Made by a program: the position numbers and the translations under genes
Notes under the pieces: model-generated
Told to the model about the DNA's origin: nothing
What the model saw: only the letters and a program-made list of their open reading frames with translations
Databases searched by the model: none
Assembly (NCBI RefSeq): GCF_013394385.1
Contig: NZ_AP022834.1
Location: forward strand, 1,178,001 to 1,242,000
Source: Kocuria sp. TGY1127_2
GTDB lineage: Bacteria; Actinomycetota; Actinomycetes; Actinomycetales; Micrococcaceae
Length of the DNA: 64,000 bases
Reading direction: 5' to 3'
In this document: one piece after another, positions 29,095 through 38,981 of the stretch
Numbering within the stretch: position 1 is the first letter of the stretch
How the letters are laid out: every line of letters starts with the position of its first letter

Positions 29095-29190
29095 AGTCTC
29101 AAATGCTGGAATGCAAGTCCACGTTGTGGAAGCCCTGACGAATCCTCGGCACAATGAATTTCGCAAACACACATGACTTCGGAGGACACC

Positions 29191-30618
29191 ATGGCGGATT
29201 CACCGGATCGCCCAATGACCTTGGCCGAAAAGGTCTGGGCAGACCATCGAGTCGTATCGGGGCAAGACGGCAAGCCCGATCTCATCTACATCGATCTTCA
29301 CCTTGTGCACGAGGTGACCTCGCCCCAAGCCTTCGAAGGACTGCGTCTTGCCGGGCGGAAACTGCGGCGACCCGATCTCACGATCGCCACGGAAGACCAC
29401 AACACTCCTACGGAAGATATTTTCTCCCGGATCGCGGATCAGACGTCGCGTCAGCAGATCGAAACCTTGCGCGCCAACGCCGAGGAATTCGGCGTGCGCA
29501 TTCACTCACTCGGTGACGCCGAACAGGGAATCGTGCACGTCGTCGGACCCCAGCTCGGACTCACGCAGCCTGGGATGACCGTGGTCTGCGGCGACTCGCA
29601 TACCTCGACCCACGGCGCATTCGGGGCCTTGGCCTTGGGTATCGGAACCAGCGAGGTCGAACACGTCATGGCAACGCAGACCGTGTCGCTGGCGCCCTTC
29701 AAAACCATGGCGATCACCGTCAACGGTCACCTGAAACCGGGCGTGACGGCAAAGGACATCATTCTTGCCGTGATCGCGAAGATCGGCACGGGTGGGGGCC
29801 AAGGGTACGTCCTGGAATACCGGGGAACCGCCATCGAGGAGCTGTCGATGGAAGGTCGCATGACCATTTGCAATATGTCGATCGAAGCCGGGGCCCGTGC
29901 GGGCATGGTCGCTCCCGACCAGACGACCTTCGACTACGTTCAGGGCCGGCCCCATGCACCTCAAGGCGAGGAATGGGACCGGGCTGTCGAGTACTGGAAA
30001 TCTTTGCGCACCGACGACGACGCGAAATTCGACCGCGAAGTCGTCATCGACGGCGATGAGCTCGAGCCGTTCGTCACCTGGGGGACCAATCCAGGTCAAG
30101 GCGTCCCGCTGTCCGAGTGCGTTCCCGATCCTGAGGACGCACCGGACGAGGGATCCAAGGCCTCGGCGGCCAAGGCGCTGCAATACATGGATCTGAAAGC
30201 CGGAACGCCGATGAAGGCCATTCCGGTCGACACCGTGTTCTTGGGTTCCTGCACCAATTCGCGTATTGAAGACCTCCGGGCTGCTGCGGCCATCATCGAA
30301 GGTCGCAGCAAAGCTGAAAGCGTGCGGATGATGGTGGTTCCTGGGTCGGCTCGGGTGAGGTTGCAGGCCGAGGAAGAAGGATTGGACCAGATATTCAAGG
30401 ATTTCGGAGCCGAGTGGCGTTTTGCCGGTTGTTCGATGTGCCTAGGAATGAACCCGGACCAGTTGGAGCCCGGAGAGCGATGTGCCTCGACGTCGAACCG
30501 GAATTTCGAAGGCCGTCAAGGCAAGGGTGGACGTACCCACCTGGTATCGCCGTTGGTCGCTGCGGCAACCGCGGTCAAAGGCACCCTGAGCTCACCCTCC
30601 GATCTGCTGGACATTTAG
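29191..30618 (+). CDS. leuC: 3-isopropylmalate dehydratase large subunit
   Basis: A 475-residue aconitase-family 4Fe-4S enzyme of leucine synthesis. Cluster ligands are visible in FLGSCTNSR (one Cys) and [10 protein letters not shown] (CxxC). It also has [21 protein letters not shown] at 29191 is chosen because GGAGG lies 5 bp upstream; the ATG at 29173 has no such site. Operon with leuD (6-bp gap), opposite the IclR gene. Confidence 0.96.
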   Translation: MADSPDRPMTLAEKVWADHRVVSGQDGKPDLIYIDLHLVHEVTSPQAFEGLRLAGRKLRRPDLTIATEDHNTPTEDIFSRIADQTSRQQIETLRANAEEFGVRIHSLGDAEQGIVHVVGPQLGLTQPGMTVVCGDSHTSTHGAFGALALGIGTSEVEHVMATQTVSLAPFKTMAITVNGHLKPGVTAKDIILAVIAKIGTGGGQGYVLEYRGTAIEELSMEGRMTICNMSIEAGARAGMVAPDQTTFDYVQGRPHAPQGEEWDRAVEYWKSLRTDDDAKFDREVVIDGDELEPFVTWGTNPGQGVPLSECVPDPEDAPDEGSKASAAKALQYMDLKAGTPMKAIPVDTVFLGSCTNSRIEDLRAAAAIIEGRSKAESVRMMVVPGSARVRLQAEEEGLDQIFKDFGAEWRFAGCSMCLGMNPDQLEPGERCASTSNRNFEGRQGKGGRTHLVSPLVAAATAVKGTLSSPSDLLDI

Positions 30619-30624
30619 GAGAAG

Positions 30625-31227
30625 ATGATGGAACCGATTACGACCCATACCGGAGTCGCGGCGCCGTTACGCGCCTCGAACGTAGACACTGATCAGATCA
30701 TTCCTGCGGTTTATCTGAAACGCATCACCAAAACCGGTTTCGATGACGCCTTGTTCGCGGCGTGGCGCAAGGATCCCGAGTTCGTCCTCAACCAAGAGCC
30801 TTTTCGGAATGCTTCCGTCCTGGTGGCCGGGCCGGACTTCGGTACCGGCTCCTCACGCGAACACGCCGTATGGGCCCTGAAGGATTACGGGTTCCGGGTC
30901 GTTCTCTCGGCCCGCTTCGCTGATATCTTCCGTGGCAATTCGGGTAAGCAAGGCCTCGTCGCGGCCCAGTTGGACCAGCAGGACATCGAGTTGATCTGGA
31001 AGTCCATCGAGGAAAACCCGGGGATTGAAGTGACCGTGGATCTGGAGAGCAAGAACGTGACGTGCGGTTCGCTGACAGTGCCGTTCCAGATCGACGAGTA
31101 CACGCGCTGGCGCCTCATGAACGGACTCGACGATATTTCCTTGACCCTGCAGCAAGAGGACCAGATCACTCGTTTCGAAGAGACGAGGCCCGCGTTCAAG
31201 CCACGTACGCTACCGGCGAAGTCCTGA
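30625..31227 (+). CDS. leuD: 3-isopropylmalate dehydratase small subunit
   Basis: A 200-residue swivel domain partner of LeuC, with the loop [17 protein letters not shown] that shapes substrate specificity and N-terminal [16 protein letters not shown]. Two adjacent ATGs (30625 and 30628) are possible starts after TAGGAG; the second has better spacing. Confidence 0.96.
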   Translation: MMEPITTHTGVAAPLRASNVDTDQIIPAVYLKRITKTGFDDALFAAWRKDPEFVLNQEPFRNASVLVAGPDFGTGSSREHAVWALKDYGFRVVLSARFADIFRGNSGKQGLVAAQLDQQDIELIWKSIEENPGIEVTVDLESKNVTCGSLTVPFQIDEYTRWRLMNGLDDISLTLQQEDQITRFEETRPAFKPRTLPAKS

Positions 31228-31250
31228 CCTCGACGAAGCATCCATTGAGG

Positions 31251-31290
31251 GGCCGCGCCCATGACACACCTACGGTGTATGGGCCGCGGT
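31251..31290 (+). terminator. Hairpin after leuD
   Basis: A long imperfect stem: CCGCGcCCCAT with ATGGGCCGCGG, and inner ACAC/GTGT. It begins about 25 bp after the leuD stop. No T-run, so a weak terminator or 3'-end stabiliser. Confidence 0.45.
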
Positions 31291-31466
31291 CCGCCGACGT
31301 TAAGCAGGACCAATTCGGTCCGGTATTGTGTTCGCTGCAGTCCGGTGGAAGGCGGGAATCTGTCTCGGCGTTGGTACCGTAAAATAGCTCAAGAATGCGT
31401 GTCACCTGCGGACACGCCAGAATCACTGGGGCCCACGGGGCCTGAACACACGAGGATTGGAACTTT

Positions 31467-32798
31467 ATGATCGGCGCATTGCACATTGAGGGCGGCGAGC
31501 CGCTTCGCGGAGAAGTATCGGTCCGCGGAGCGAAGAACCTTGTCCCGAAGGCCATGGTCGCGGCCCTGCTCGGTGCAACTCCGTCGGTATTGCGCAGCGT
31601 TCCCGAGATCAAAGATGTCAACGTTGTCACTGACCTGCTGTCCTTGCACGGCGTCACGGTGACCAAGGACCCGAAAAACGGCGATTTGAGTCTCGATCCG
31701 ACCAATGTGTCCGTCGCGCGACACGCGGACATCGATGCTCACGCCGGCGATTCCCGCATTCCGATTCTCCTGTGCGGCCCCTTGTTGCACGCTATCGGGG
31801 AGGCGTTCATCCCCGATCTGGGCGGCTGCAAAATCGGCGATCGTCCCATCGATTACCACCTCGAAGTGCTTCGGAATTTCGGCGCCGAGGTCAACAAGTT
31901 GCCCTCTGGTATCCGGATGACGGCACCCAAGGGACTCAAGGGCGCCAAAATCGACCTGCCGTACCCGTCCGTCGGGGCGACCGAGCAGGTCCTGCTGACA
32001 GCAACGCGCGCCGAAGGCAACACCGAGCTGCGTGGAGCGGCCACCGAACCCGAGATCATGGACCTCATCGCGATCCTCCAGAAGATGGGTGCGATCATCA
32101 CGGTCCAGACCGACCGGGTGATCCATATCGAAGGTGTGCCCAACCTCAGCGGATACAACCATCGTGCGCTGCCAGACCGGATCGAAGCGGCCTCGTGGGG
32201 TTCGGCGGCGTTGGCTACCGGCGGCGACATCTTCGTCCGCGGAGCCCAGCAGGCAGACATGATGGCTTACCTCAATACTTTCCGGAAAATCGGCGGTGGC
32301 CTCGACATCACGGATGAGGGCATCCGTTTTTACCATCCCGGCGGAAAGCTCAACTCGCTCATCGTCGAGACCAACGTTCACCCGGGTTTCATGACCGACT
32401 GGCAGCAACCGCTCGTGGTCGCGTTGACGCAGGCTGACGGTGTATCGATCGTCCACGAAACCGTGTACGAGAACCGATTCGGATTCACCGGTGCGCTGAA
32501 TCGAATGGGCGCCTCGATCCAGCTGCACCGCGAGTGCCTGGGGTCGGTGCCTTGCCGCTTCGGTCAGCGTAACTTCCTTCACTCGGCGGTCATCTCCGGA
32601 CCGACTCCGTTGCACGGGGCAGACATCAACATCCCCGACCTGCGAGGGGGCTTCAGCCACCTCATCGCGGCGCTTGCCGGTGAGGGAGAATCGCACGTTA
32701 CGGGGGTTGAACTCATCAACCGTGGCTACGAACGATTCGTCGATAAGCTCGAGGGCCTGGGAGCCAAATTCGACCTCGAGAATATGGCGGCCAAGTAG
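31467..32798 (+). CDS. murA: UDP-N-acetylglucosamine 1-carboxyvinyltransferase
   Basis: A 443-residue EPSP-synthase-fold enzyme, first committed step of peptidoglycan precursor synthesis. It has the N-terminal Lys/Asn pair in GAKNLVPKAMVAALL and GGCKIGDRPIDYHL, where the Cys aligns with the catalytic, fosfomycin-reactive residue (Cys115 of E. coli). A TAAAAT at 31380 is a possible -10. plsC follows after 2 bp. Confidence 0.95.
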   Translation: MIGALHIEGGEPLRGEVSVRGAKNLVPKAMVAALLGATPSVLRSVPEIKDVNVVTDLLSLHGVTVTKDPKNGDLSLDPTNVSVARHADIDAHAGDSRIPILLCGPLLHAIGEAFIPDLGGCKIGDRPIDYHLEVLRNFGAEVNKLPSGIRMTAPKGLKGAKIDLPYPSVGATEQVLLTATRAEGNTELRGAATEPEIMDLIAILQKMGAIITVQTDRVIHIEGVPNLSGYNHRALPDRIEAASWGSAALATGGDIFVRGAQQADMMAYLNTFRKIGGGLDITDEGIRFYHPGGKLNSLIVETNVHPGFMTDWQQPLVVALTQADGVSIVHETVYENRFGFTGALNRMGASIQLHRECLGSVPCRFGQRNFLHSAVISGPTPLHGADINIPDLRGGFSHLIAALAGEGESHVTGVELINRGYERFVDKLEGLGAKFDLENMAAK

Positions 32799-32800
32799 CA

Positions 32801-33616
32801 ATGGCGGGCGAGGACCGGGCAACGCAGGGGAAAAAGACGAGGAAGAACCGACCCATCAAGACCACGACGCCCAGCCGTGGCGGAAACATCCTGTTCCACT
32901 GCGTTGCCTTCGTGGTACGGCGCGTCCTGGATCTTGCCATGGGCAAGACATGGACCGGGGTCGAGAAACTCAAACGGGATGAGGGGTACATCGTCATCGC
33001 GAACCATGTGACGGAAGTTGACCCTATGTCGGTGGCTTACCCCGTTTACATGTCAGGAACCATTCCCCGTTTTCTCGCCAAGGAATCCCTGTTCCGCGTA
33101 CCTGTCCTCGGGACCGTTCTGAGCCGCACAGCCCAGATTCCCGTATTTCGCGGTTCGATGGAAGCACGCAAGTCCTTGGAGAGCGCACGGGCGGTGGTCG
33201 ACGCTGGCGGAGCCGTGCTGATCTATCCGGAAGGCACCTTGACCAAGGATCCAGAACTCTGGCCCATGGCGGGTCGCTCGGGTGCGGCTCGTCTTGCATT
33301 AGCCACGGGCGCACCGGTCATTCCGATCGCGCATTGGGGCGATCAGGAATTCCTGGCACCCAAGGCCACGCGTCCGCGTCCCTTCCCGAGGAAACGAGTA
33401 CACGTTTTGGTCGGCGATCCGCTGGACCTATCCGATCTCCGGGGAGAGGATCGCACGGAACACGTCAGCCAAAAGGCACTCTCCGAAGCCACCGACCGGA
33501 TGATGGATGCGCTGACGGCCCTCGTCGAAGAACTTCGCGGTGAGAAGGCCCCGGCTGGTCGGTGGGACCCCCACCTGAAGAAGAGGGTTGGTCGAACCTC
33601 GTGGAACGAGGATTGA
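32801..33616 (+). CDS. plsC: 1-acyl-sn-glycerol-3-phosphate acyltransferase
   Basis: A 271-residue membrane-associated acyltransferase making phosphatidic acid. Motif I NHVTEVDP (HX4D, about residue 68), motif III-like IYPEGTLTKD and motif IV VIPIAHWG. A Lys/Arg-rich N-terminus precedes a hydrophobic segment. Directly after murA and before gpsA, so a phospholipid/envelope operon is likely. Confidence 0.92.
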   Translation: MAGEDRATQGKKTRKNRPIKTTTPSRGGNILFHCVAFVVRRVLDLAMGKTWTGVEKLKRDEGYIVIANHVTEVDPMSVAYPVYMSGTIPRFLAKESLFRVPVLGTVLSRTAQIPVFRGSMEARKSLESARAVVDAGGAVLIYPEGTLTKDPELWPMAGRSGAARLALATGAPVIPIAHWGDQEFLAPKATRPRPFPRKRVHVLVGDPLDLSDLRGEDRTEHVSQKALSEATDRMMDALTALVEELRGEKAPAGRWDPHLKKRVGRTSWNED

Positions 33617-33676
33617 CCAAAGATCAGCAAGACTCCGCGGCGACGAACGACGCGGCAGAAGACCGGAAGGAACATC

Positions 33677-34789
33677 GTGAGCGATACCGCCCAGGCCCCT
33701 AGCGTTCCGCCAACCGTTCCGACGCCCCGCAAGGTGGCGGTTTTGGGAGCGGGCAGTTGGGGTACCGCTTTCGCCAAAATCGCCGCCGATGCAGCTCGCA
33801 CGGAATCGAAGCAGAACCCCAGCTGGGAGACCATCCTCTGGGGACGCGATGAGTCCGCGATGCAGGCTATGGCCAAAACCGGTGTCAACGACCGATATTT
33901 CCCGAATGTCCGTTTGCCCGAGAATCTTGCATACACCGCGGATCCTCGCGAGGCGCTCGACGGCGCTGACGTCGTCGTGCTGGCTCTGCCGGCTCAGGTC
34001 TTGCGAGAGCAGCTGAAATCCATGGCCGCCCTCGTCCCTACCGATGCGGTCCTCGTGTCCTTGGCGAAAGGTCTGGAACGAGGTACAGGCCTGCGAATGT
34101 CCGAAGTCATCGCCGAGGTCTTCCCGGGCGGAAAGGATCGGATTGCTGTCGTCTCGGGCCCCAACCTGGCCAAGGAAATCATCCAGAACCAGCCCACGGC
34201 CTCCGTCGTCGCATCGCCTTCCGAATATGCGGCCGGGTTGGTCAGCAGGGTATGCGCCACGTCCTATTTCCGCCCGTACACCTCGGCCGACGTCGTTGGC
34301 GTGGAAATCGGTGGACTCGTCAAGAATGTGATCGCCTTGTGCGTAGGCATCTGCGAGGGGCGCGACTACGGGGACAACTCCAAAGCGTCCATCATGACGC
34401 GTGGTCTCGCCGAGACTACGCGGCTGGCCGTGGCCCTCGGCGGACGACCGGAGACGCTCGCAGGACTAGCGGGAATGGGCGACCTCGTGGCAACCTGTTC
34501 ATCACCTCTTTCTCGAAATCACACGGCCGGAAAGCTTCTGGCCCTGGGCTTGAGTGAAGAGGAAGTCACGGCTCGCATGACCCAGACTGCTGAGGGCATC
34601 AAATCCGCTCCGGTGGTCTTGGAACTGGCTCGTCGCAACGGCGTCGAAATGCCGATCGCCGAGGCGGTCTCGGCGGTCCTGGCTTCGCAAGTCACCGTCG
34701 ACCAGCTCCAGCCGATGCTGCTTGGACGTCAGCTCAAAGCGGAGACTCCGCACGGAGGACCCGAAGGAACCAGCGCTCCGGGGCACTGA
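33677..34789 (+). CDS. gpsA: Glycerol-3-phosphate dehydrogenase [NAD(P)+]
   Basis: A 370-residue enzyme that supplies sn-glycerol-3-phosphate for lipid synthesis. Rossmann motif VAVLGAGSWGTAFAK, then SGPNLAKEI and catalytic Lys region VEIGGLVKNVIALCVGI, SIMTRGLAE. GTG start with GGAAGGA upstream. It feeds PlsC upstream. Confidence 0.95.
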   Translation: MSDTAQAPSVPPTVPTPRKVAVLGAGSWGTAFAKIAADAARTESKQNPSWETILWGRDESAMQAMAKTGVNDRYFPNVRLPENLAYTADPREALDGADVVVLALPAQVLREQLKSMAALVPTDAVLVSLAKGLERGTGLRMSEVIAEVFPGGKDRIAVVSGPNLAKEIIQNQPTASVVASPSEYAAGLVSRVCATSYFRPYTSADVVGVEIGGLVKNVIALCVGICEGRDYGDNSKASIMTRGLAETTRLAVALGGRPETLAGLAGMGDLVATCSSPLSRNHTAGKLLALGLSEEEVTARMTQTAEGIKSAPVVLELARRNGVEMPIAEAVSAVLASQVTVDQLQPMLLGRQLKAETPHGGPEGTSAPGH

Positions 34790-34842
34790 CTCGTCCGGGT
34801 CACCAGAGAACATCAACCCAAGAATTTCGTGAGAGAGAGCCC

Positions 34843-35970
34843 ATGACCACCACTGCATCGACCGGTCGCACCACCGTTGGGATCTTGTTCGGGGGAGTCT
34901 CTTCCGAGCACTCGATTTCACTCATCACCGCCAAGGGGGTCCTTGGGGTCCTCGACCACGAGAAGTACGAACCAGTTCTGATCGGCATCACACCCGAGGG
35001 GACCTGGCACCTGAGCAGCGAAGAAGAACTCAACAAACTGATGGATGGCGTAGTGCTTCCCCGCTTTTCCGGGGAAGGTCCTCGCGTCTCGCTGCCGATG
35101 GGCGATTCCAACCAGGGAATGTATCTCAAGTACGATGACGGCACCTTCGGCGAGGGCCCTCATCTGGATGTCGTTTTCCCTCTGCTTCACGGCCCCTTCG
35201 GCGAGGACGGAACGGTCCAAGGATTGCTCGAATTGGCCAACCTCCGGTACGTCGGTGCGGGCGTGACGTCTTCCGCGGTCGGTATGGACAAACATTTCAT
35301 GAAGGTCGCCTTCGAATCGGCTGGCCTGGAAGTAGGTCCTTATCGGGTGATTTCGGCCCGCGATTGGGTCAACGATCGGCAAGCCAGCTTGCGAAAGATC
35401 CAGGAATTGGCTCTCCCCGTCTTCGTCAAACCGGCTCGGGCCGGATCCTCCTGCGGCATTACCCGTGTGGCAGACTGGGCGGATCTCGAGGAAGCCATCG
35501 ACCAGGCGCAGGCTTTGGACCCGAAGATCGTCGTCGAGGAAGAGATCAGCGGCCGGGAGATCGAGTGCGCGGTCCTGGACGGATTCCGTCACGAGCTTCC
35601 GCAAGCATCCCACCCGGGCGAAATCGAAATGGTCGGAGATGATCACGCTTTCTACGACTTCGAGGCCAAATACGTCGAGACCGCCTCGTCCGAACTGCGT
35701 TGCCCGGCCGATCTGCCACAAGAGGTCCGGGAGTCCATCCGAGAAAAAGCGGTTCAGGCTTTTCTGGCCCTTGACGGAGAAGGTCTGTCCCGTTGCGATT
35801 TCTTCTACACGGACGACGGACGCGTGGTGATCAACGAGGTCAACACGATGCCGGGCTTCACCCCGATTTCAATGTACGGGATGATGTGGGCAGAATCCGG
35901 GATCGATTACGGTCAGCTCGTGGACCGCCTGATCCGCTTGGCTCTGGACAGGACCCCGGGGCTGCGCTGA
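34843..35970 (+). CDS. ddl: D-alanine--D-alanine ligase
   Basis: A 375-residue ATP-grasp ligase making the D-Ala-D-Ala dipeptide of peptidoglycan. N-terminal GILFGGVSSEHSISLITAKG, grasp lysine in FVKPARAGSSCGITRV, Mg2+-binding VVINEVNTMPGFTPISMYG. 53 bp after gpsA on the same strand, completing the murA-plsC-gpsA-ddl run. Confidence 0.96.
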   Translation: MTTTASTGRTTVGILFGGVSSEHSISLITAKGVLGVLDHEKYEPVLIGITPEGTWHLSSEEELNKLMDGVVLPRFSGEGPRVSLPMGDSNQGMYLKYDDGTFGEGPHLDVVFPLLHGPFGEDGTVQGLLELANLRYVGAGVTSSAVGMDKHFMKVAFESAGLEVGPYRVISARDWVNDRQASLRKIQELALPVFVKPARAGSSCGITRVADWADLEEAIDQAQALDPKIVVEEEISGREIECAVLDGFRHELPQASHPGEIEMVGDDHAFYDFEAKYVETASSELRCPADLPQEVRESIREKAVQAFLALDGEGLSRCDFFYTDDGRVVINEVNTMPGFTPISMYGMMWAESGIDYGQLVDRLIRLALDRTPGLR

Positions 35971-36018
35971 TCGCAGCTACGAGGTGTAACCGTGATCCTC
36001 GGCTCCCGACACGGACCG

Positions 36019-36654
36019 TCAATTCTTGGACAAGTCCAGATTGTCAGAGACGTCTGTGCATTCCTTGGTCTGATGAATACGGTTCACGGCCGATTGAAGA
36101 TCCACCAGCAACGTCGAGGAATTGACCTTGGCAGCGTCGAACGTCACCTGGATGGCAGGGGAGCGTCCAAAGGAAGTGGCTGTCCACGTCCCTGTTCCGT
36201 CGAGAGACTGACCCTGGTCGACGCCCGTGCCTGAGGACGAGCTCGAAGATTCATTCCGCTCGGGCGACTCTTCGGACTCTCCGTCTTGCCGCAGGGTCCA
36301 ATCGACGTCGTTGACCCGGACACACGGATCCTGGACCGGTTCTTTGACGCGCGCCCCGCACTTGAGAATGACCGTCGCAGGATCGCCCCACGCCGCAGTG
36401 GCCTGGGCCGTGGTCTCCCGCTTGTCTTGCCCGGCAAGTGTGTCCGGCATCGCGACGAGAGCTCTGGCGCAATCCGGATTCGTGGCATCAGGGGCTGCGT
36501 CCACCGTTACCGCGGACGAGCATCCACTGAGCACTAGGGCGGAAGCAGCGAGGCCACAGGCCCACGCCTTTCGCGCTGACCAGCCATTCTGTACCTTTGC
36601 AACGGAGCGTCCTAAACTGAACGTTCTGAGGCGGGAAAGACGATGTGAATTCAC
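36019..36654 (-). CDS. DUF3515-family lipoprotein
   Basis: About 211 residues: signal peptide with lipobox (ALVLSGC), then the DUF3515 pattern ATNPDCARALVAMPDTLAG, AWGDPATVILKCGA and a C-terminal domain. A Glu/Ser-rich insert (SPERNESSSSSSGTGV) is unusual and probably a disordered linker. The start is uncertain: GTG at 36654 is preferred; ATG at 36708 would add 18 residues before the signal region. It converges with ddl and commonly lies next to it and thiL in Actinobacteria. Function unknown; anchored outside the membrane. Confidence 0.8.
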   Translation of the reverse strand: MNSHRLSRLRTFSLGRSVAKVQNGWSARKAWACGLAASALVLSGCSSAVTVDAAPDATNPDCARALVAMPDTLAGQDKRETTAQATAAWGDPATVILKCGARVKEPVQDPCVRVNDVDWTLRQDGESEESPERNESSSSSSGTGVDQGQSLDGTGTWTATSFGRSPAIQVTFDAAKVNSSTLLVDLQSAVNRIHQTKECTDVSDNLDLSKN

Positions 36655-36779
36655 GTCCTCGAGGATACCCCAGCTATCTGACATCCAAGGGGTATTGTCA
36701 CAGGACAAAGGTTCTCGTTCGTGGGCCGCCCGACTGACCAGAACATCTCGAAGAGGTAGGAATCATTCGTAGCAGCCAC

Positions 36780-37841
36780 ATGCCGGACGAGAAAAGCCGC
36801 GCAAGACAGCGATTGGCGTATCGCTGTGCGGCATGCGCCGCAGTCATCGGCGTGGCGGGTCTCACAACTGTGTCCGCCGCGGCTGCGGAAAATATGACGG
36901 ACGCTCCCAGCTTTTCGACGGGACCGGCTGCCCCGACCGTCACCCAACCCTCATCGGGTCAATCCGACGGCAACTCACCCACGGACGACTCAACGAGTAG
37001 TTCATCGGAGGCCACGCCGCCGACCTCCTCGGACCCTACTGGTACCCCCACTCAGGAACCCACGGAGCAGCCGACTGCCGACCCGAGCGGCGAGCCAACA
37101 GGGCAACCGACTGCCGACCCGAGCGGCGAGCCAACGGAGCAGCCGAGCGACGACCCGACAGCCACCCCGACTCAAAACCCAAGTAGTCAACCCGCTCAGA
37201 AGCCGACCGAGGAGCCTACACAGGAGCCGACCCAGGAACCGACTCAGGCACCAGGACCTGCCCCCACGGACGCTCAGCCTGTGCCGGATCCGGGTCAAGG
37301 TGCGGTACCTCCCCAACCGGGAGGAGGCATCGGAGAGTCGAGAAACAATGGAAACGAGGGCACGGTACCGGGAAATACCAGTTCGGATCCCTCGTCGAGC
37401 GAAAAGCCCGCATCGGGGAGCAAGGCAACACAGGTGCCCGCTGGAACCAACGGTCAGGCAGGTGCGCCTCAGACCGGCGACGGCAACACGAAATCCACAG
37501 GACAGGGTTCCGGTGATGGCGAAGCCGCAGCGGCAAATACCGGCAGATCCGTCGGCGACGTGACGGGTATATCCAGTTGGGTCAGCCATTATCTGAACAG
37601 CAAGGAATCCGACGCCCCGGCGGCCGACCCGGTGGACTCGGACGCCAATGCCGGAGTCAACGACGTCGGCCAACAGGCGAGCACTTCCGGGGAGCATCAA
37701 GAGGCCGGCAACCACCGTAACCTCACGGCACTGCGTGGCCCGATCCCGATTCTCGTTTTCACTGCCCTGGCTCTCGGCGGGGTGGGCACGGTGTTGGCGC
37801 GGACCTCCAAAACCCTGTCTCACAAGAAGCACGAGCAATAA
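36780..37841 (+). CDS. Pro/Thr-rich surface protein with C-terminal membrane anchor
   Basis: 353 residues. The N-terminus looks like a signal peptide (hydrophobic core AACAAVIGVAGLTTVSAAAA). Residues about 70-165 are PT/PTQEP repeats, including a 12-residue unit QPTADPSGEPTG repeated twice (29-bp perfect DNA repeat at 37071 and 37107). A Ser/Gly/Asn-rich stretch, a C-terminal hydrophobic helix (PILVFTALALGGVGTVLA) and basic tail HKKHEQ follow. There is no LPXTG; APQTG occurs mid-protein only. It resembles a wall-spanning stalk. Not a recognised family. Confidence 0.6.
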   Translation: MPDEKSRARQRLAYRCAACAAVIGVAGLTTVSAAAAENMTDAPSFSTGPAAPTVTQPSSGQSDGNSPTDDSTSSSSEATPPTSSDPTGTPTQEPTEQPTADPSGEPTGQPTADPSGEPTEQPSDDPTATPTQNPSSQPAQKPTEEPTQEPTQEPTQAPGPAPTDAQPVPDPGQGAVPPQPGGGIGESRNNGNEGTVPGNTSSDPSSSEKPASGSKATQVPAGTNGQAGAPQTGDGNTKSTGQGSGDGEAAAANTGRSVGDVTGISSWVSHYLNSKESDAPAADPVDSDANAGVNDVGQQASTSGEHQEAGNHRNLTALRGPIPILVFTALALGGVGTVLARTSKTLSHKKHEQ

Positions 37842-37844
37842 GCC

Positions 37845-38981
37845 GTGGCCCTGCGGCACACCGTATCGGACGTCACCGAGGAACAGCTTCTCCGCCCGAT
37901 GCTCGAGATCTTCGATGCTCATAACCTCGCGATGGTTCGCGATGGCGCGTCCCGTCTTCTGCTCGGACCCGGCGACGATTGCGCCATCTACGATCAGTCC
38001 CGCGGTCGTACCGTCGTCACCATCGACACGCAAACTCAGGGTCAGGACTATCTCATGTCGTATCCATGCGGATACGACGTCGGCGGCTTTGACCTCGGGT
38101 GGAAATCCGCCGCCCAGAATCTCGCGGACGTCGCCGCTATGGGGGCTGTGCCCACGGGGCTCGTGATCAGTCTGAGCCTCCCGCCACAAACTCCCCTCGA
38201 GATGGTCCGCCAGATGGCTCTCGGCTACTGTGCGGCCATCCGGAGGCTCGGCGCCTCGGGCTGCACCGTGGGTGGCGGCGACGTCGGGTCTGGCACGGAG
38301 CTCTCGGCCACCGTGGCGGCTTTCGGACTGGTCGGTCTAGGAACGGAAGAGGCTGTTGCGGGACCGAACCTCGTCAGCACGGCTTTGCCTGCGGTATTGC
38401 GGTCGGGCGCTCGTCCGGGGGATCTGGTGGTTCTGGCTGGCACGGTAGGGCGTGCGGCCGCTGGGCTGGACGTCCTCCTGCACGAAAACGGCGAGCCTCC
38501 GCTTGCATTCACGGAGGAGGGGAGCGGGGATCTGCCGTGGGCTGCACCTGCGGATTCTCTCGCGGCCTTGGCAGCCTGCCAGTTGCGGCCTCTGCCGCCT
38601 CTGGCCCTCGCCCGTGAATTGTCCGCCGCTGGGGCCACGGCCATGATCGACGTTTCCGATGGACTCGTGATGGATGCCGACCGCATAGCCCGGGCTTCCG
38701 GTGTGGGGATCGAGGTGGACACGCAGGGCCTGGGAACTCTGTGCGCGCCGTTGCAGACGGCTGCTGACCTCGTCGGAAAGAACCCGCTGGATTGGGTTCT
38801 GGCTGGTGGAGAAGACCATGGAATTCTTGCCTGCCTCCCATCCACAGCTCGACTTCCGGATGGGGTGATTGCGATAGGCTCGTGTCGAGAATCAGACGAT
38901 CGGGAGCCACAGGTCAGTGTGGACGGGAGGACCCGAGAAAACAGGGGATGGGATCATTTTGCAGCAAAGGACTGGATCTAG
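37845..38981 (+). CDS. thiL: Thiamine-monophosphate kinase
   Basis: A 378-residue AIR-synthase-fold kinase making thiamine diphosphate. Mg-ATP motif LGPGDDCAIYD (near residue 40), GGFDLGWKSAAQNLADVAAM, and substrate segment MIDVSDGLVMDADRIA with VLAGGEDHGILA. GTG start 3 bp after the surface-protein stop. The next gene overlaps its end. Confidence 0.93.
   Translation: MALRHTVSDVTEEQLLRPMLEIFDAHNLAMVRDGASRLLLGPGDDCAIYDQSRGRTVVTIDTQTQGQDYLMSYPCGYDVGGFDLGWKSAAQNLADVAAMGAVPTGLVISLSLPPQTPLEMVRQMALGYCAAIRRLGASGCTVGGGDVGSGTELSATVAAFGLVGLGTEEAVAGPNLVSTALPAVLRSGARPGDLVVLAGTVGRAAAGLDVLLHENGEPPLAFTEEGSGDLPWAAPADSLAALAACQLRPLPPLALARELSAAGATAMIDVSDGLVMDADRIARASGVGIEVDTQGLGTLCAPLQTAADLVGKNPLDWVLAGGEDHGILACLPSTARLPDGVIAIGSCRESDDREPQVSVDGRTRENRGWDHFAAKDWI

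Noticed and set aside
37440-37480. LPXTG-like APQTG in the surface protein
   Set aside because: Lies mid-protein, far from the C-terminal helix, so it cannot act as a sortase signal.
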